64,000 nucleotides of DNA from Prochlorococcus marinus subsp. marinus str. CCMP1375 (GTDB lineage: Bacteria > Cyanobacteriota > Cyanobacteriia > PCC-6307 > Cyanobiaceae): the NCBI RefSeq assembly GCF_000007925.1, contig NC_005042.1, forward strand, positions 682,001-746,000, given 5' to 3'. Positions 55,110 through 63,728 of the stretch are shown here, piece after piece. Under the pieces are notes generated by a model. That model worked only from the letters and a program-made list of their open reading frames with translations, was not told the origin of the DNA and did not search any database. The translations under genes were made by a program, and so were the position numbers. Positions within the stretch are counted from its first letter, which is position 1, and the number at the start of each line of letters is the position of its first letter.

Positions 55110-57449
55110 TTATTTCTGTGGCTTGGCTAGTGGGAGCAAGCACTTGTCAGAATCGCAACCGGCGGGACCGGCTTCTGTTAATTCACCTTGGTCATAAAGA
55201 CTAAGAGCTTCAAAGAAATCATTGCTGACTCTTCTTTGAATTACTTCTGATTGAAGCCTTTCATATGTTTTTGAATCTATGGGCTCAAAAGGCAATCGAG
55301 GGAAAGTAGCATTTGCGTCGAATCTTGCAAGTAATGCTGCTGAGATATAACCCTTGTTGGCCTTTATTGAGTTGTAAATAGCCTCTGATAAAGGACCTAT
55401 TTCGTTTTCTCTGAATTCTATTGTTGCAGAGGTGTTGTGATCGGTGTAATGACTTTGAACTTGCATATAAAAATCAAATTGAGCTAGGGCTGAGAAATTG
55501 TTGATCTCAATCTCATCTGCTCCAGGTATGTTTGCCCAACTGACTTCTGTAGGTATTTCAACTAGCCATTCAGTACATCTCGGATCAAATGGATTATCTA
55601 ATAGCCTGCCATTTTCGTCTTTGTCAGATTGGGAAGGAACGATTGTATAGCCATAGTCCATACATGCCATTGCTACTGGGTCACTTTTTCGAAAAGTAAT
55701 TCTTCTAATAAATCTTTGAGCTTTTGGCGGATGCCATCCAGGCGCTGCGCCTGTTAATAGACTTTTTGTGCCTGCTGGCTGGACTGTTGTGCATCTATTA
55801 GGTCTACGTAAATTATGTTTATCGCAATAATCCCATACTGTTTGGTTAACAATGTTCTTCCATCTTTTTAAATAATCTGCTTCTTGCTTTTTGAAGCTTT
55901 CACCCTGTTCTGAGTTGGGTCTTCCTTTTTCCCACCATTTGAGCCAAGGAGTACCAAAGGCGTGAACAAAAAAGTCAAATAAACCTGTAAAGCTAACTCC
56001 AACAATTGGATCTAAAGCTCGACTTTCTCTATAACGATCGACTTCAAAACGATGATTAAGTAGGCATGCTACAGATAGGCCTGCGGCTTTGAATGCTTTT
56101 TCTTGACCTTCTTTATCAGAAGGACTGATTTGATTTAGATGTACTTCAGCAAGATTACAGTGAAAATCCGCCCCAAGGATTTCGCCACATGGATTAAGTC
56201 CATACCTTCCTAGGCGGTGTTCCATTTCCGCTGAATTTATAGGCCCATAATTATCTTGTAACCATTTTGAGGCCTCTACTCGTCCTTGCTCGCAATAGAT
56301 TTCAATGAATTCTTCACGAAGCTCTTTTGTTGTAAGAATATCGGCATTTGAACGAGCTATAGCTTCCGGCGCAAATTGAATAGCGCCTTCTCCTGAATGA
56401 AATTGCTTTACAACTGCATCATTGATTTCCTTAAGTGTTGGACGCGTGTGATAAACACGAGTATGGTTTGCCATCCTAAGAGCATCTCTTTCAGGATCTA
56501 TCCTCCAGTTTCCATCTGAATCTTGTTCCCATAGATTTTCTTTTGCAGAAGTAGCAAGAGAATCATTTGATGAAAATTGACGCATTCCTGCGCTTCTACG
56601 AATATTTCCAGCAACTATCGTCACCGCTGCTTCGTCAATAAGTAGGCAGCATTCAACAGAAGTCAGTTGTCTGCCTAGGCCTCTGGAAAGAATTCCTGCA
56701 ACACGAGGATATAAATCCTTTAACTTTACTGGGTTTGCCATTCCTCCAAAGCCTTTTAGAGATTCACCTGCAGGCCTAACATCATTTAAATCAATAGTCA
56801 CCTCAACTGTTTCACCTTTGAATTGAGGGTCGCTACTTATTTGCAATAGGGCTTGATAGCTATCTACCCATCCTCTTCTGCTATCTCCTACTTTAATTAA
56901 TACGTTGTTCCCTTTGACAGTAGAACTTGTTTTCTCTTTTCTGTTTTCTGCTTCTGTAATTCCTATCTCTGATACAGATTTTATGTTTATTGGATTAAGA
57001 ATGATGGGCAGTTTATTGATTAAATGAGGTTCAATTATGGCGCCTGTACCACATCCCATCATCGCTAAATCCATCATCAGGCCAAAGGCTTCCCAATCAA
57101 CAAGATTGGTTGAAGTGCAATTGTATGCACCTGAGAAATTTTTCTCTTTATTAATCCAATCAGTTCCGCCAATCCAAAGCCAACGTCCAGATGGAAGGGC
57201 TTTTTTTTCGGTTTGCATTTGAGCCATCAAAGCCACTTCTTCATTTGTCAGGCTTCCAAGTCGAAGAAGTCCTTGAAGATTTCTTGAACTTACCTGTTCC
57301 CAGCTTTCTCTACCAGAAGGGGTTTTGCGACTGTAAGTCCTATAGAAAACAGGGTTGGCAGCAGGAGCTGTTGCTGGAAAAGCTTGAGTAACATCTGGGT
57401 CAATTGAAGAATTGCGTTCAATTTTTTGTTTGCTAGCAGCTAGTGACAA
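55110..57449 (-). CDS. nrdJ: Class II ribonucleotide reductase, adenosylcobalamin-dependent
   Basis: Makes deoxyribonucleotides using coenzyme B12. The product has about 779 residues. The catalytic regions NCTSTNLVD, MGCGTGAII and LNPCGEILG are present, and the C-terminus carries the redox pair in CDSDKCLLP. The start at TTG 57449 (LSLAASKQK) is preferred over ATG 57503, because the extra 18 residues would be an unusual hydrophobic extension. The B12 requirement fits the nearby cbiX gene. It is divergent from the methyltransferase gene. Confidence 0.94.
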   Translation of the reverse strand: MSLAASKQKIERNSSIDPDVTQAFPATAPAANPVFYRTYSRKTPSGRESWEQVSSRNLQGLLRLGSLTNEEVALMAQMQTEKKALPSGRWLWIGGTDWINKEKNFSGAYNCTSTNLVDWEAFGLMMDLAMMGCGTGAIIEPHLINKLPIILNPINIKSVSEIGITEAENRKEKTSSTVKGNNVLIKVGDSRRGWVDSYQALLQISSDPQFKGETVEVTIDLNDVRPAGESLKGFGGMANPVKLKDLYPRVAGILSRGLGRQLTSVECCLLIDEAAVTIVAGNIRRSAGMRQFSSNDSLATSAKENLWEQDSDGNWRIDPERDALRMANHTRVYHTRPTLKEINDAVVKQFHSGEGAIQFAPEAIARSNADILTTKELREEFIEIYCEQGRVEASKWLQDNYGPINSAEMEHRLGRYGLNPCGEILGADFHCNLAEVHLNQISPSDKEGQEKAFKAAGLSVACLLNHRFEVDRYRESRALDPIVGVSFTGLFDFFVHAFGTPWLKWWEKGRPNSEQGESFKKQEADYLKRWKNIVNQTVWDYCDKHNLRRPNRCTTVQPAGTKSLLTGAAPGWHPPKAQRFIRRITFRKSDPVAMACMDYGYTIVPSQSDKDENGRLLDNPFDPRCTEWLVEIPTEVSWANIPGADEIEINNFSALAQFDFYMQVQSHYTDHNTSATIEFRENEIGPLSEAIYNSIKANKGYISAALLARFDANATFPRLPFEPIDSKTYERLQSEVIQRRVSNDFFEALSLYDQGELTEAGPAGCDSDKCLLPLAKPQK

Positions 57450-57563
57450 AATCTTTATGTCTGTAAGTATTACGCAGGCTAACGCCATCGCTAGCGCAAG
57501 CAAGTTTTATTTACCACCATTGACAGTGTCTATTCAAACAACACTAGAAATCCGGCAATTCTT

Positions 57564-58256
57564 GTGCAACGTGTTACAGAACCAGAGCTGATGTTGGCTC
57601 CAGATCAAGTTCAAGCTTATGCAGAAGCTGACTTTTCTTCCTCTGAGGCAAGCATGCTCTCAGAAGTTGATTTGTTAATAAGAGATAGAGGTATGCATAT
57701 AGATAGAAAGAAATTGATAGTTGACCTTGGTTGCGGTCCAGGGAACATAACGCAAAGGCTTGCTGATCAGTGGCCTGAAGCCAAGGTATTAGGACTTGAC
57801 GATTCTCCTGAAATGCTGATGTATGCAAGGAAAAAGCAAAAAGAAAAGATTTCTTTCTTAGAAAGGATTACTTATAAAAAAATTAATATATCTCAAATTG
57901 CCAATGGTGATTTTCCTTTTAGAGAATGTGCTGATTTGGTTGTAAGTAATAGTCTTATTCATCACATACATGACCCTCTGATTTTTATTAAAGCCTTGAA
58001 AAATATTTCTAAACATGGAGCAATTCACTTTCACCGTGATTTACGACGGCCGTCAAGTTTAGAAGAGGCTTTAGCTATAAAGCAAAAACATCTTCCAACA
58101 GCACCTTCGGTTATGGAAAAAGATTTTATAGCATCTTTAAAGGCCGCATATACATCAAGAGAAATTAGCCAATACTTGAAGGATTCAGAGCTAAATAGTT
58201 TTAAGGTTGTTGAAGTAGATGATAGATATCTAGATGTATTTGGCGTAATAATTTAA
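57564..58256 (+). CDS. Class I SAM-dependent methyltransferase
   Basis: The 230-residue protein has the SAM-binding motif VDLGCGPGNITQRLA near residue 57 and a post-motif VLGLDDSPEMLMYARKK. The region VVSNSLIHHIHDPLIFIKALK is the usual motif after the beta-4 strand. The substrate is unknown; homologues include small-molecule and ubiquinone-type methyltransferases. The start is GTG at 57564. It is divergent from nrdJ. Confidence 0.86.
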   Translation: MQRVTEPELMLAPDQVQAYAEADFSSSEASMLSEVDLLIRDRGMHIDRKKLIVDLGCGPGNITQRLADQWPEAKVLGLDDSPEMLMYARKKQKEKISFLERITYKKINISQIANGDFPFRECADLVVSNSLIHHIHDPLIFIKALKNISKHGAIHFHRDLRRPSSLEEALAIKQKHLPTAPSVMEKDFIASLKAAYTSREISQYLKDSELNSFKVVEVDDRYLDVFGVII

Positions 58257-58328
58257 CTGCAAATATTAGATGCTCAATTTTACGATTTGCGGTAAATAAT
58301 ATTTAAGCTATATATTTCTAAATGAATT

Positions 58329-59582
58329 TTATATTCCTAGATGTTGAGATATATTATTCAAAGTATCTTTAGGACCTGATAAGCTTATTAGGGGATCCTT
58401 AAAGTATATAGAGGCTACACGAAGTATTTCTTTTTCAGTTATTGAATTTATTTTCTCTTTTACTTGTATGTCATGATCCTCTTTCATATTTATACCTAGG
58501 AGATAAGCCATTCTCTCTGCTCTTTGAGATATACTTTGAGAATTATGAGCCAAATTTCCTATAAACTTTGCTTTCGCTAGATTTAATTCTTCTTTAGAGA
58601 TACATTTAGTCTGGATATCCTCCCAGCATTGATTAATAAGTTTAAGAGTTAGCATGCTTTTATCTACAGTAGAGGAGGCATGTATCAAGAATGGGACTTC
58701 TAACTCTTTTATAGGATGGTAAACACCAATATCATATGTTAATCCGTTCTTTTCCCTTAGTTTCTTAAACAATAAACTTGACATGCCTGATCCCAAATGG
58801 CAGCTGATAATACGAAGCGCTAGATCATCAACATGTGAATGAGGAATTGTTACATTGCCAAACATTATCACAACTTGATTTGTGTTTTGGTAATTAAGTA
58901 TGACTGATTCATTATTAAACCTATTCTTAGACCTGTTAATAGTTTTATCAATAGTTAAAGTTTCTTTATTTGAGTTTGAGAATGATTTATTAGTTCTGAG
59001 AGTTTGAAAATAGTTTTCTACATTTTCTGGTATCGAACCTGAGATTACAATTGTTTTCTTCCTGGAAATTAACGTTTTAGAAAGTGTGCAAATGTCATTA
59101 AGACTTATATCCTCTAGATTATTTATAGTCCCTATTGAATCATACTTATAAACATGATTAGGATAAGCTATCTTTTTCCAATTGTTAAATGTTATATAGA
59201 AAAGGCTCTCCTTTTGTCTGCTAAGCAATTGAATAGTTAATTTTTTTTCAAGAAGAAACTGATCTTCTTTTAGTAAAGGTTCTGTAACCATAAGACTTAT
59301 TAGTGGTAGAAGTTCAGGAGATTTATGTTCAGTACATTTTAGTGAAATCATTATCCCATCTTCATAGCTTTCACATTGAAGTTCTGCTCCACATCCTTCA
59401 ATAAGATCAGAAATATCACAACTGTTATATGGACCACAACCTCTAGTCAATAAAGCAGCCAATAAATTATGAATACCTTTTTTGTTAATTGGATCAGCTC
59501 TACTTCCTCCTCTTATCCACAACTTTGTTGATAATATTCCAATTGATCTATAAGGATCTAGTAAAATTTTAGGTGAATCCAT
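58329..59582 (-). CDS. M16 peptidase-like protein, inactive-type subunit
   Basis: The 417-residue protein has the M16 fold but no HxxEH motif: the corresponding segment is GIHNLLAALLTRGCGPYNS. The LREKNGLTYDIGVYHPI segment with the conserved Arg/Tyr pair of the substrate-binding half is present, which is the pattern of the non-catalytic subunit of heterodimeric M16 proteases. It lies directly after the catalytic M16 gene on the same strand (no gap). Substrates are unknown. Confidence 0.85.
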   Translation of the reverse strand: MDSPKILLDPYRSIGILSTKLWIRGGSRADPINKKGIHNLLAALLTRGCGPYNSCDISDLIEGCGAELQCESYEDGIMISLKCTEHKSPELLPLISLMVTEPLLKEDQFLLEKKLTIQLLSRQKESLFYITFNNWKKIAYPNHVYKYDSIGTINNLEDISLNDICTLSKTLISRKKTIVISGSIPENVENYFQTLRTNKSFSNSNKETLTIDKTINRSKNRFNNESVILNYQNTNQVVIMFGNVTIPHSHVDDLALRIISCHLGSGMSSLLFKKLREKNGLTYDIGVYHPIKELEVPFLIHASSTVDKSMLTLKLINQCWEDIQTKCISKEELNLAKAKFIGNLAHNSQSISQRAERMAYLLGINMKEDHDIQVKEKINSITEKEILRVASIYFKDPLISLSGPKDTLNNISQHLGI

Positions 59583-60860
59583 TTATTCAGACTTATCCCT
59601 CCCTGGCCTAGCAATTAAAGTGAAGCTATTCTTTTGTTGGAGATGAGCAAAAAATACTTTTTGAATATTAGAACTATTCCAATTCTCTAGATATTTTAAA
59701 GGTTCTAATAAAGCTTGATGTCGATCCCAAAGGGCTTGCGATGCAGAGATGCCTGCAATTTGAGAAGGTAGCTCTAATCCAAAACAAAGTGCATTTTTTA
59801 CTAGTTCTTTAGCTCGTTTCATTTCTTTATCAGTTGGCTCATTTCTCAGACAATTTGTAAGCAGGAAAATGATTTCTTTTTCTACTCTTTCTAAATCTTT
59901 TTCCAAACATGTAATTTCTAGTAAAAATAAGCTAGCTTTTTCAAGAACTGTTATTTCCATATCCACTGATTCAACAATCTGTAGATTTTCTCGTAAATGC
60001 TGCACTAGTCGACTTCTTCGACCTTCTGCAAGAATTGATGTTGCTATATCAGCGCCTACTATCATAAATTGATTATTTGCAGCTGATAAGGGCCAGGCCA
60101 TTGTTAGACGTGCTGATTCTAGCCTGGGTACTTTTATTTCTTCACGACCTGTTTTAAACGAAGGTGGCAATAATGTTTTTAGATTGAATTCTTTTTGATT
60201 TGCTGTGCTTCTTTGTTTTGTTAAATCACTTTTATTCAGTAGAACTTCTAGGTTGCCTGGAATAAAGCCTGCTATTGATAGGGAAAGATTACTTGGTTGA
60301 TATTGCCTATTATGAAAACTTCTCATGTCTTCGGGAGTAATTGATTTCAATGATTTTTCGATACCTAAGATTGGGCGACCATAAGAATGATTTGGCCAAC
60401 AATTTCTGAGAAGCGATTGAAAAACTTGTTCTTCTGGTAGGTCTTTATGTTGTGCAATTTCTTCCAAAACAACTTCTCTTTCTAATTGAAACTGATGCTT
60501 TGGCAATTTTGGGCTTAAAACTAGGTTTAGTAATAGCTCAATTCCCGTTGTTACTGCTTTGGGTGGGACAAGAACATAATAATGAACATCATCAAGACCT
60601 GTAGCTGCATTACTGCTTCCTCCAAGAGCTTCTATCTTTTGATCAAATTCACCTTCTTTTAGCTTGCTGCTGCCTTTGAAAATCATGTGCTCAAGAAAAT
60701 GGGCTATCCCTTCTTCTCCTTTTTTTTCAAAAGAGCTTCCTCCCTTACACCAGAGATCGATACAGGTTAAGGGTGCCTCGGGAAGATTCGCGATAATGCA
60801 GCTTGCTTTGTTTTGAAGACCCAGATAAATAATTTGGGGAGCTTGGATTGATTTCTCCAG
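59583..60860 (-). CDS. M16 peptidase, catalytic-type subunit, start unresolved
   Basis: The inverted zinc motif HFLEH is encoded at about 60687-60701, upstream of the first ATG at 60686, so the gene must start further upstream. In the open frame between an in-frame TGA (60870-60872) and the motif there is no ATG, GTG or TTG; a CTG at 60858-60860 is used here only as a formal start. An ATG-GAA-CTT codon run ending in that TGA precedes it. Residues from ANLPEAPLTCIDLWCKGGSS onward match M16B proteases, and REVVLEEI gives the third zinc ligand. The pair probably forms a heterodimer with the next gene. Confidence 0.8.
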   Translation of the reverse strand: MEKSIQAPQIIYLGLQNKASCIIANLPEAPLTCIDLWCKGGSSFEKKGEEGIAHFLEHMIFKGSSKLKEGEFDQKIEALGGSSNAATGLDDVHYYVLVPPKAVTTGIELLLNLVLSPKLPKHQFQLEREVVLEEIAQHKDLPEEQVFQSLLRNCWPNHSYGRPILGIEKSLKSITPEDMRSFHNRQYQPSNLSLSIAGFIPGNLEVLLNKSDLTKQRSTANQKEFNLKTLLPPSFKTGREEIKVPRLESARLTMAWPLSAANNQFMIVGADIATSILAEGRRSRLVQHLRENLQIVESVDMEITVLEKASLFLLEITCLEKDLERVEKEIIFLLTNCLRNEPTDKEMKRAKELVKNALCFGLELPSQIAGISASQALWDRHQALLEPLKYLENWNSSNIQKVFFAHLQQKNSFTLIARPGRDKSE

Positions 60861-60911
60861 AGTTGAATATCAAAGTTCCATTGTGATCCTTTTTCGCATA
60901 GTGTTGTATAA

Positions 60912-61655
60912 ATGTTCGCAAAATCTTTTCCTCTGAATCCTTTTTTAGAGTCAGTTGCAGATCGAATTAGGGAACGGGTTAAGGGCTTGACTGGAGTTGA
61001 GTCATTAGAGCTAGCCCCTGATTTAAAGAATATTTATGGAAAAACAGATGGTGAAGATTTCTTCATCTTCAATGAATTACACCAATCCAGAGGTTTTCGA
61101 AAATTACATATAGAAACGGCAGTATTTGAACCTTCTTTAGAAATACTCCACGTTGTATTTTTCCCAGATCCAGCTTTTGACTTACCCATATTTGGCGTTG
61201 ATCTAATAGCCGTACCCCAAGGGATCTCAGCAGCAATAGTTGATTTATCTCCTGTGAGGGACAAGTTGCCTAGAACTATTGAAAATCAATTAGCGCAAAT
61301 AGAAATACCATCTTTTGAGAAGGTTCGGAAATTACCTGATTGGGGTGACATCTTTTCTTCTCATGTTCAATTTATAACCCCAATAGGTGCAGAAGAAAAT
61401 GGATTTTTCTTGGACTTAGTTGATAAGTTCTTAACCATTCTTATTGACTATTCAGAATCTATTGAACCTGATTTAGATGACTCACCTTTTACAATTGAAA
61501 GAATTGAAGGTCAAATGTATTATTGTCTGCAGCAAAAGCAGAACGACAAAACTCGTAATGTTTTGGCTAAGGCGTTTAGTCCTAATTGGGCTAATCAGTA
61601 CATTGAAATGGTTCTTTTTGATATGCCAGTTCATACTAAAAATTTAGACAATTGA
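60912..61655 (+). CDS. pcyA: Phycocyanobilin:ferredoxin oxidoreductase
   Basis: Reduces biliverdin to phycocyanobilin with ferredoxin electrons. The 247-residue length is normal. Family motifs are LHIETAVFEPSLEILHVVFFPDP, quoted in part as IETAVFEPSLEILHVVFFP, with the catalytic Glu and His, and the FGVDLIAVP segment with the catalytic Asp. A Prochlorococcus-type organism has no phycobilisomes, so the product may serve a residual bilin protein or a photoreceptor. It overlaps the next gene by 4 bases (TTGA). Confidence 0.94.
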   Translation: MFAKSFPLNPFLESVADRIRERVKGLTGVESLELAPDLKNIYGKTDGEDFFIFNELHQSRGFRKLHIETAVFEPSLEILHVVFFPDPAFDLPIFGVDLIAVPQGISAAIVDLSPVRDKLPRTIENQLAQIEIPSFEKVRKLPDWGDIFSSHVQFITPIGAEENGFFLDLVDKFLTILIDYSESIEPDLDDSPFTIERIEGQMYYCLQQKQNDKTRNVLAKAFSPNWANQYIEMVLFDMPVHTKNLDN

Positions 61656-62542
61656 AGTATTTCTTTTATACTGGATTGGGCTTTTTAGTGATATTAATTA
61701 CCCTTGCCTCATTGCGTAAAGCTCCTGTTTCAAAAGAAATTTCTTCTAGAACTAATATTGTTAGAAGCATAGAAGCAGTAGCAGCTTTAGGTCAATTATC
61801 ACCTTCTGGTGAAATAAGATCATTGGCTGCTCCAACAAGTGGTTTTGGTGGAACTCCTCGCATAAAAACTATATTAATTAGTGAAGGAGATAAGGTTCAA
61901 AAAGGACAAATACTTGCAATATTTGATAACCAGCCTAAGATTACTGCGGATTTAGATTTGAGCCAGGCACGTTTAAATAAAATAAATAAAAAGATAATTT
62001 CTCAAAAAAGAGAGGTCGCTAGATATAAAGAATCTGTTTCTGAAGGCGCCACTCCTAGAATGATTTTTGATCGGGAAAATGATTATTTAACTGAGTTATT
62101 GGGTGAGAGAAATGAAATTCTTGCAGAAATTAAAGGCCTAGAAGTAGATCTTTTAGATACTCAATTAAAAAGCCCTATAAACGGGATAGTTCTAAAGATT
62201 AATTCTAGAGAAGGGGAAAGGCCTAGTTCAGAAGGAGTCCTTAAGGTAGGGTCTAGTCAACTTATGGAAGCTTTGATTGAGGTATATGAATCTGATATAA
62301 ACAGAATCAGATTAGGTCAAAATGTTTCACTCATTAGTGAAAATGGAGGCTTTAGTGGAACGCTTTTAGGCCAAGTAAAAAGAATCAGTCCTCAGGTAAG
62401 ACAACGAAGAGTTTTGACCACAGATCCAACTGGAGATGCAGACGCAAGAGTTGTAGAAGTCCGAATTACTTTAAATCCTAATTCTGTTTTAAAAGTTGAA
62501 AGATATACAGGTATGAAAGTTATAGCTAGGTTTGAACCATAG
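61652..62542 (+). CDS. HlyD-family membrane fusion protein, DevB type
   Basis: Periplasmic adaptor of a DevBCA-type ABC exporter, 296 residues. It has an N-terminal membrane anchor (FYTGLGFLVILITLASL), a biotinyl-lipoyl-like half (LAAPTSGFGGTPRIKTILISEGDKVQKGQILAIF, quoted in part), a coiled-coil region (about 105-165) and the second half-motif (KSPINGIVLKI). The start TTG overlaps the pcyA stop. devC follows, overlapping by one base. Confidence 0.88.
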   Translation: MKYFFYTGLGFLVILITLASLRKAPVSKEISSRTNIVRSIEAVAALGQLSPSGEIRSLAAPTSGFGGTPRIKTILISEGDKVQKGQILAIFDNQPKITADLDLSQARLNKINKKIISQKREVARYKESVSEGATPRMIFDRENDYLTELLGERNEILAEIKGLEVDLLDTQLKSPINGIVLKINSREGERPSSEGVLKVGSSQLMEALIEVYESDINRIRLGQNVSLISENGGFSGTLLGQVKRISPQVRQRRVLTTDPTGDADARVVEVRITLNPNSVLKVERYTGMKVIARFEP

Positions 62543-63714
62543 TGAAGATTTCTTTCTGGCATAGAAGGGGTATTCCTTTGGCTTGGCTATTGCTAACAAG
62601 GCAACCTCTTCGTTTATTAGTTGCAATAGCAGGAATATGTTTTGCTGGAATACTTATGTTTATGCAATTGGGTTTTAGGGACGGCTTATTTGATGCAAGT
62701 GTTACTGTGCATAAGTTATTTGATGCTGATTTAGTTTTAATAAGTCCTCGGTCTATGAGCTCAATAAGTATGAGTGCTTTCCCAAGGCGAAGACTTGTCC
62801 AAACAATGGCTCATAAAGATGTAATTGGGACTACACCTGTCAATTGGAATTTCTTACTTTGGCGCAATCCGGAAACACTTTCTACAAGGTCAATACTTGC
62901 TTTAGGTTTTGAGCCAACTGATCCTCTTTTAATAGATCCTGGCTTTCCTCTTAAAGCAGAAGTCCTAAAGAATTCAGGCCGAGTTTTGTTTGATGTCCTT
63001 TCTAGAGAAGAATTTGGTCCAGTTGAGAAATGGATCTCTGAAGGGAAAATTGTTGAAACTGAAGTAGGAGGTAAGAGAGTTCGTGTAGCAGGACTAGTAA
63101 GCCTTGGCCCTTCTTTTGGCGCTGATGGAAATTTGATCACTAGTAGAGAAACTTTCCTTAAATTATTACCAACTTCATCTGTAGGCAGTATAGAGATAGG
63201 ACTTGTTCGTTTAAGAACAGAAGCAAATTCAGAAGACGTTATTAGATCTTTAAAGGCTAGTTTGCCTAATGATGTAAAGGTTTTAAGTAGGAATGAATTT
63301 ATAGATTTTGAGAAGAATTATTGGCGGAATAGCACTTCTATAGGATTTATTTTCACCCTAGGAGCAGCTATGGGCTTTGTGGTTGGATGTGTGATTGTTT
63401 ATCAGATTTTATATAGCGATGTGAGTGATCATCTTGCTGAATATGCAACCTTGATGGCTATGGGCTACCAATTGAGAACTTTATTTGGTGTAGTTGCTAG
63501 AGAAGGAATTTTTCTTGCGGTCATGGGATATCTTCCTGCATATGTTTCAGGGCAAGCTTTATATGCTTTGGTAAGGAGTTCAACTAAATTACCTGTGGCT
63601 ATGGATCCTCAAAGAGCAGTTCTTGTTTTTTTCTTAATCTTATTTATGTGCATGGCTTCTGCTTCCTTTGCAATGAGAAGACTAATTGATGCAGATCCTG
63701 CAGAAATTTTTTAA
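62542..63714 (+). CDS. DevC-type ABC transporter permease
   Basis: Permease of the MacB/FtsX-like type, 390 residues. It has an N-terminal helix (LVAIAGICFAGILMFMQLGFRDGLFDASV, quoted in part), a large periplasmic domain (about 50-255), and three C-terminal helices ending near RRLIDADPAEIF. GTG start at 62542 shares its first base with the devB stop. It is followed by the ATPase gene; the DevBCA system exports glycolipids in heterocystous cyanobacteria, but substrates differ in picocyanobacteria. Confidence 0.9.
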   Translation: MKISFWHRRGIPLAWLLLTRQPLRLLVAIAGICFAGILMFMQLGFRDGLFDASVTVHKLFDADLVLISPRSMSSISMSAFPRRRLVQTMAHKDVIGTTPVNWNFLLWRNPETLSTRSILALGFEPTDPLLIDPGFPLKAEVLKNSGRVLFDVLSREEFGPVEKWISEGKIVETEVGGKRVRVAGLVSLGPSFGADGNLITSRETFLKLLPTSSVGSIEIGLVRLRTEANSEDVIRSLKASLPNDVKVLSRNEFIDFEKNYWRNSTSIGFIFTLGAAMGFVVGCVIVYQILYSDVSDHLAEYATLMAMGYQLRTLFGVVAREGIFLAVMGYLPAYVSGQALYALVRSSTKLPVAMDPQRAVLVFFLILFMCMASASFAMRRLIDADPAEIF

Positions 63715-63728
63715 ACCTTTCATGCATA

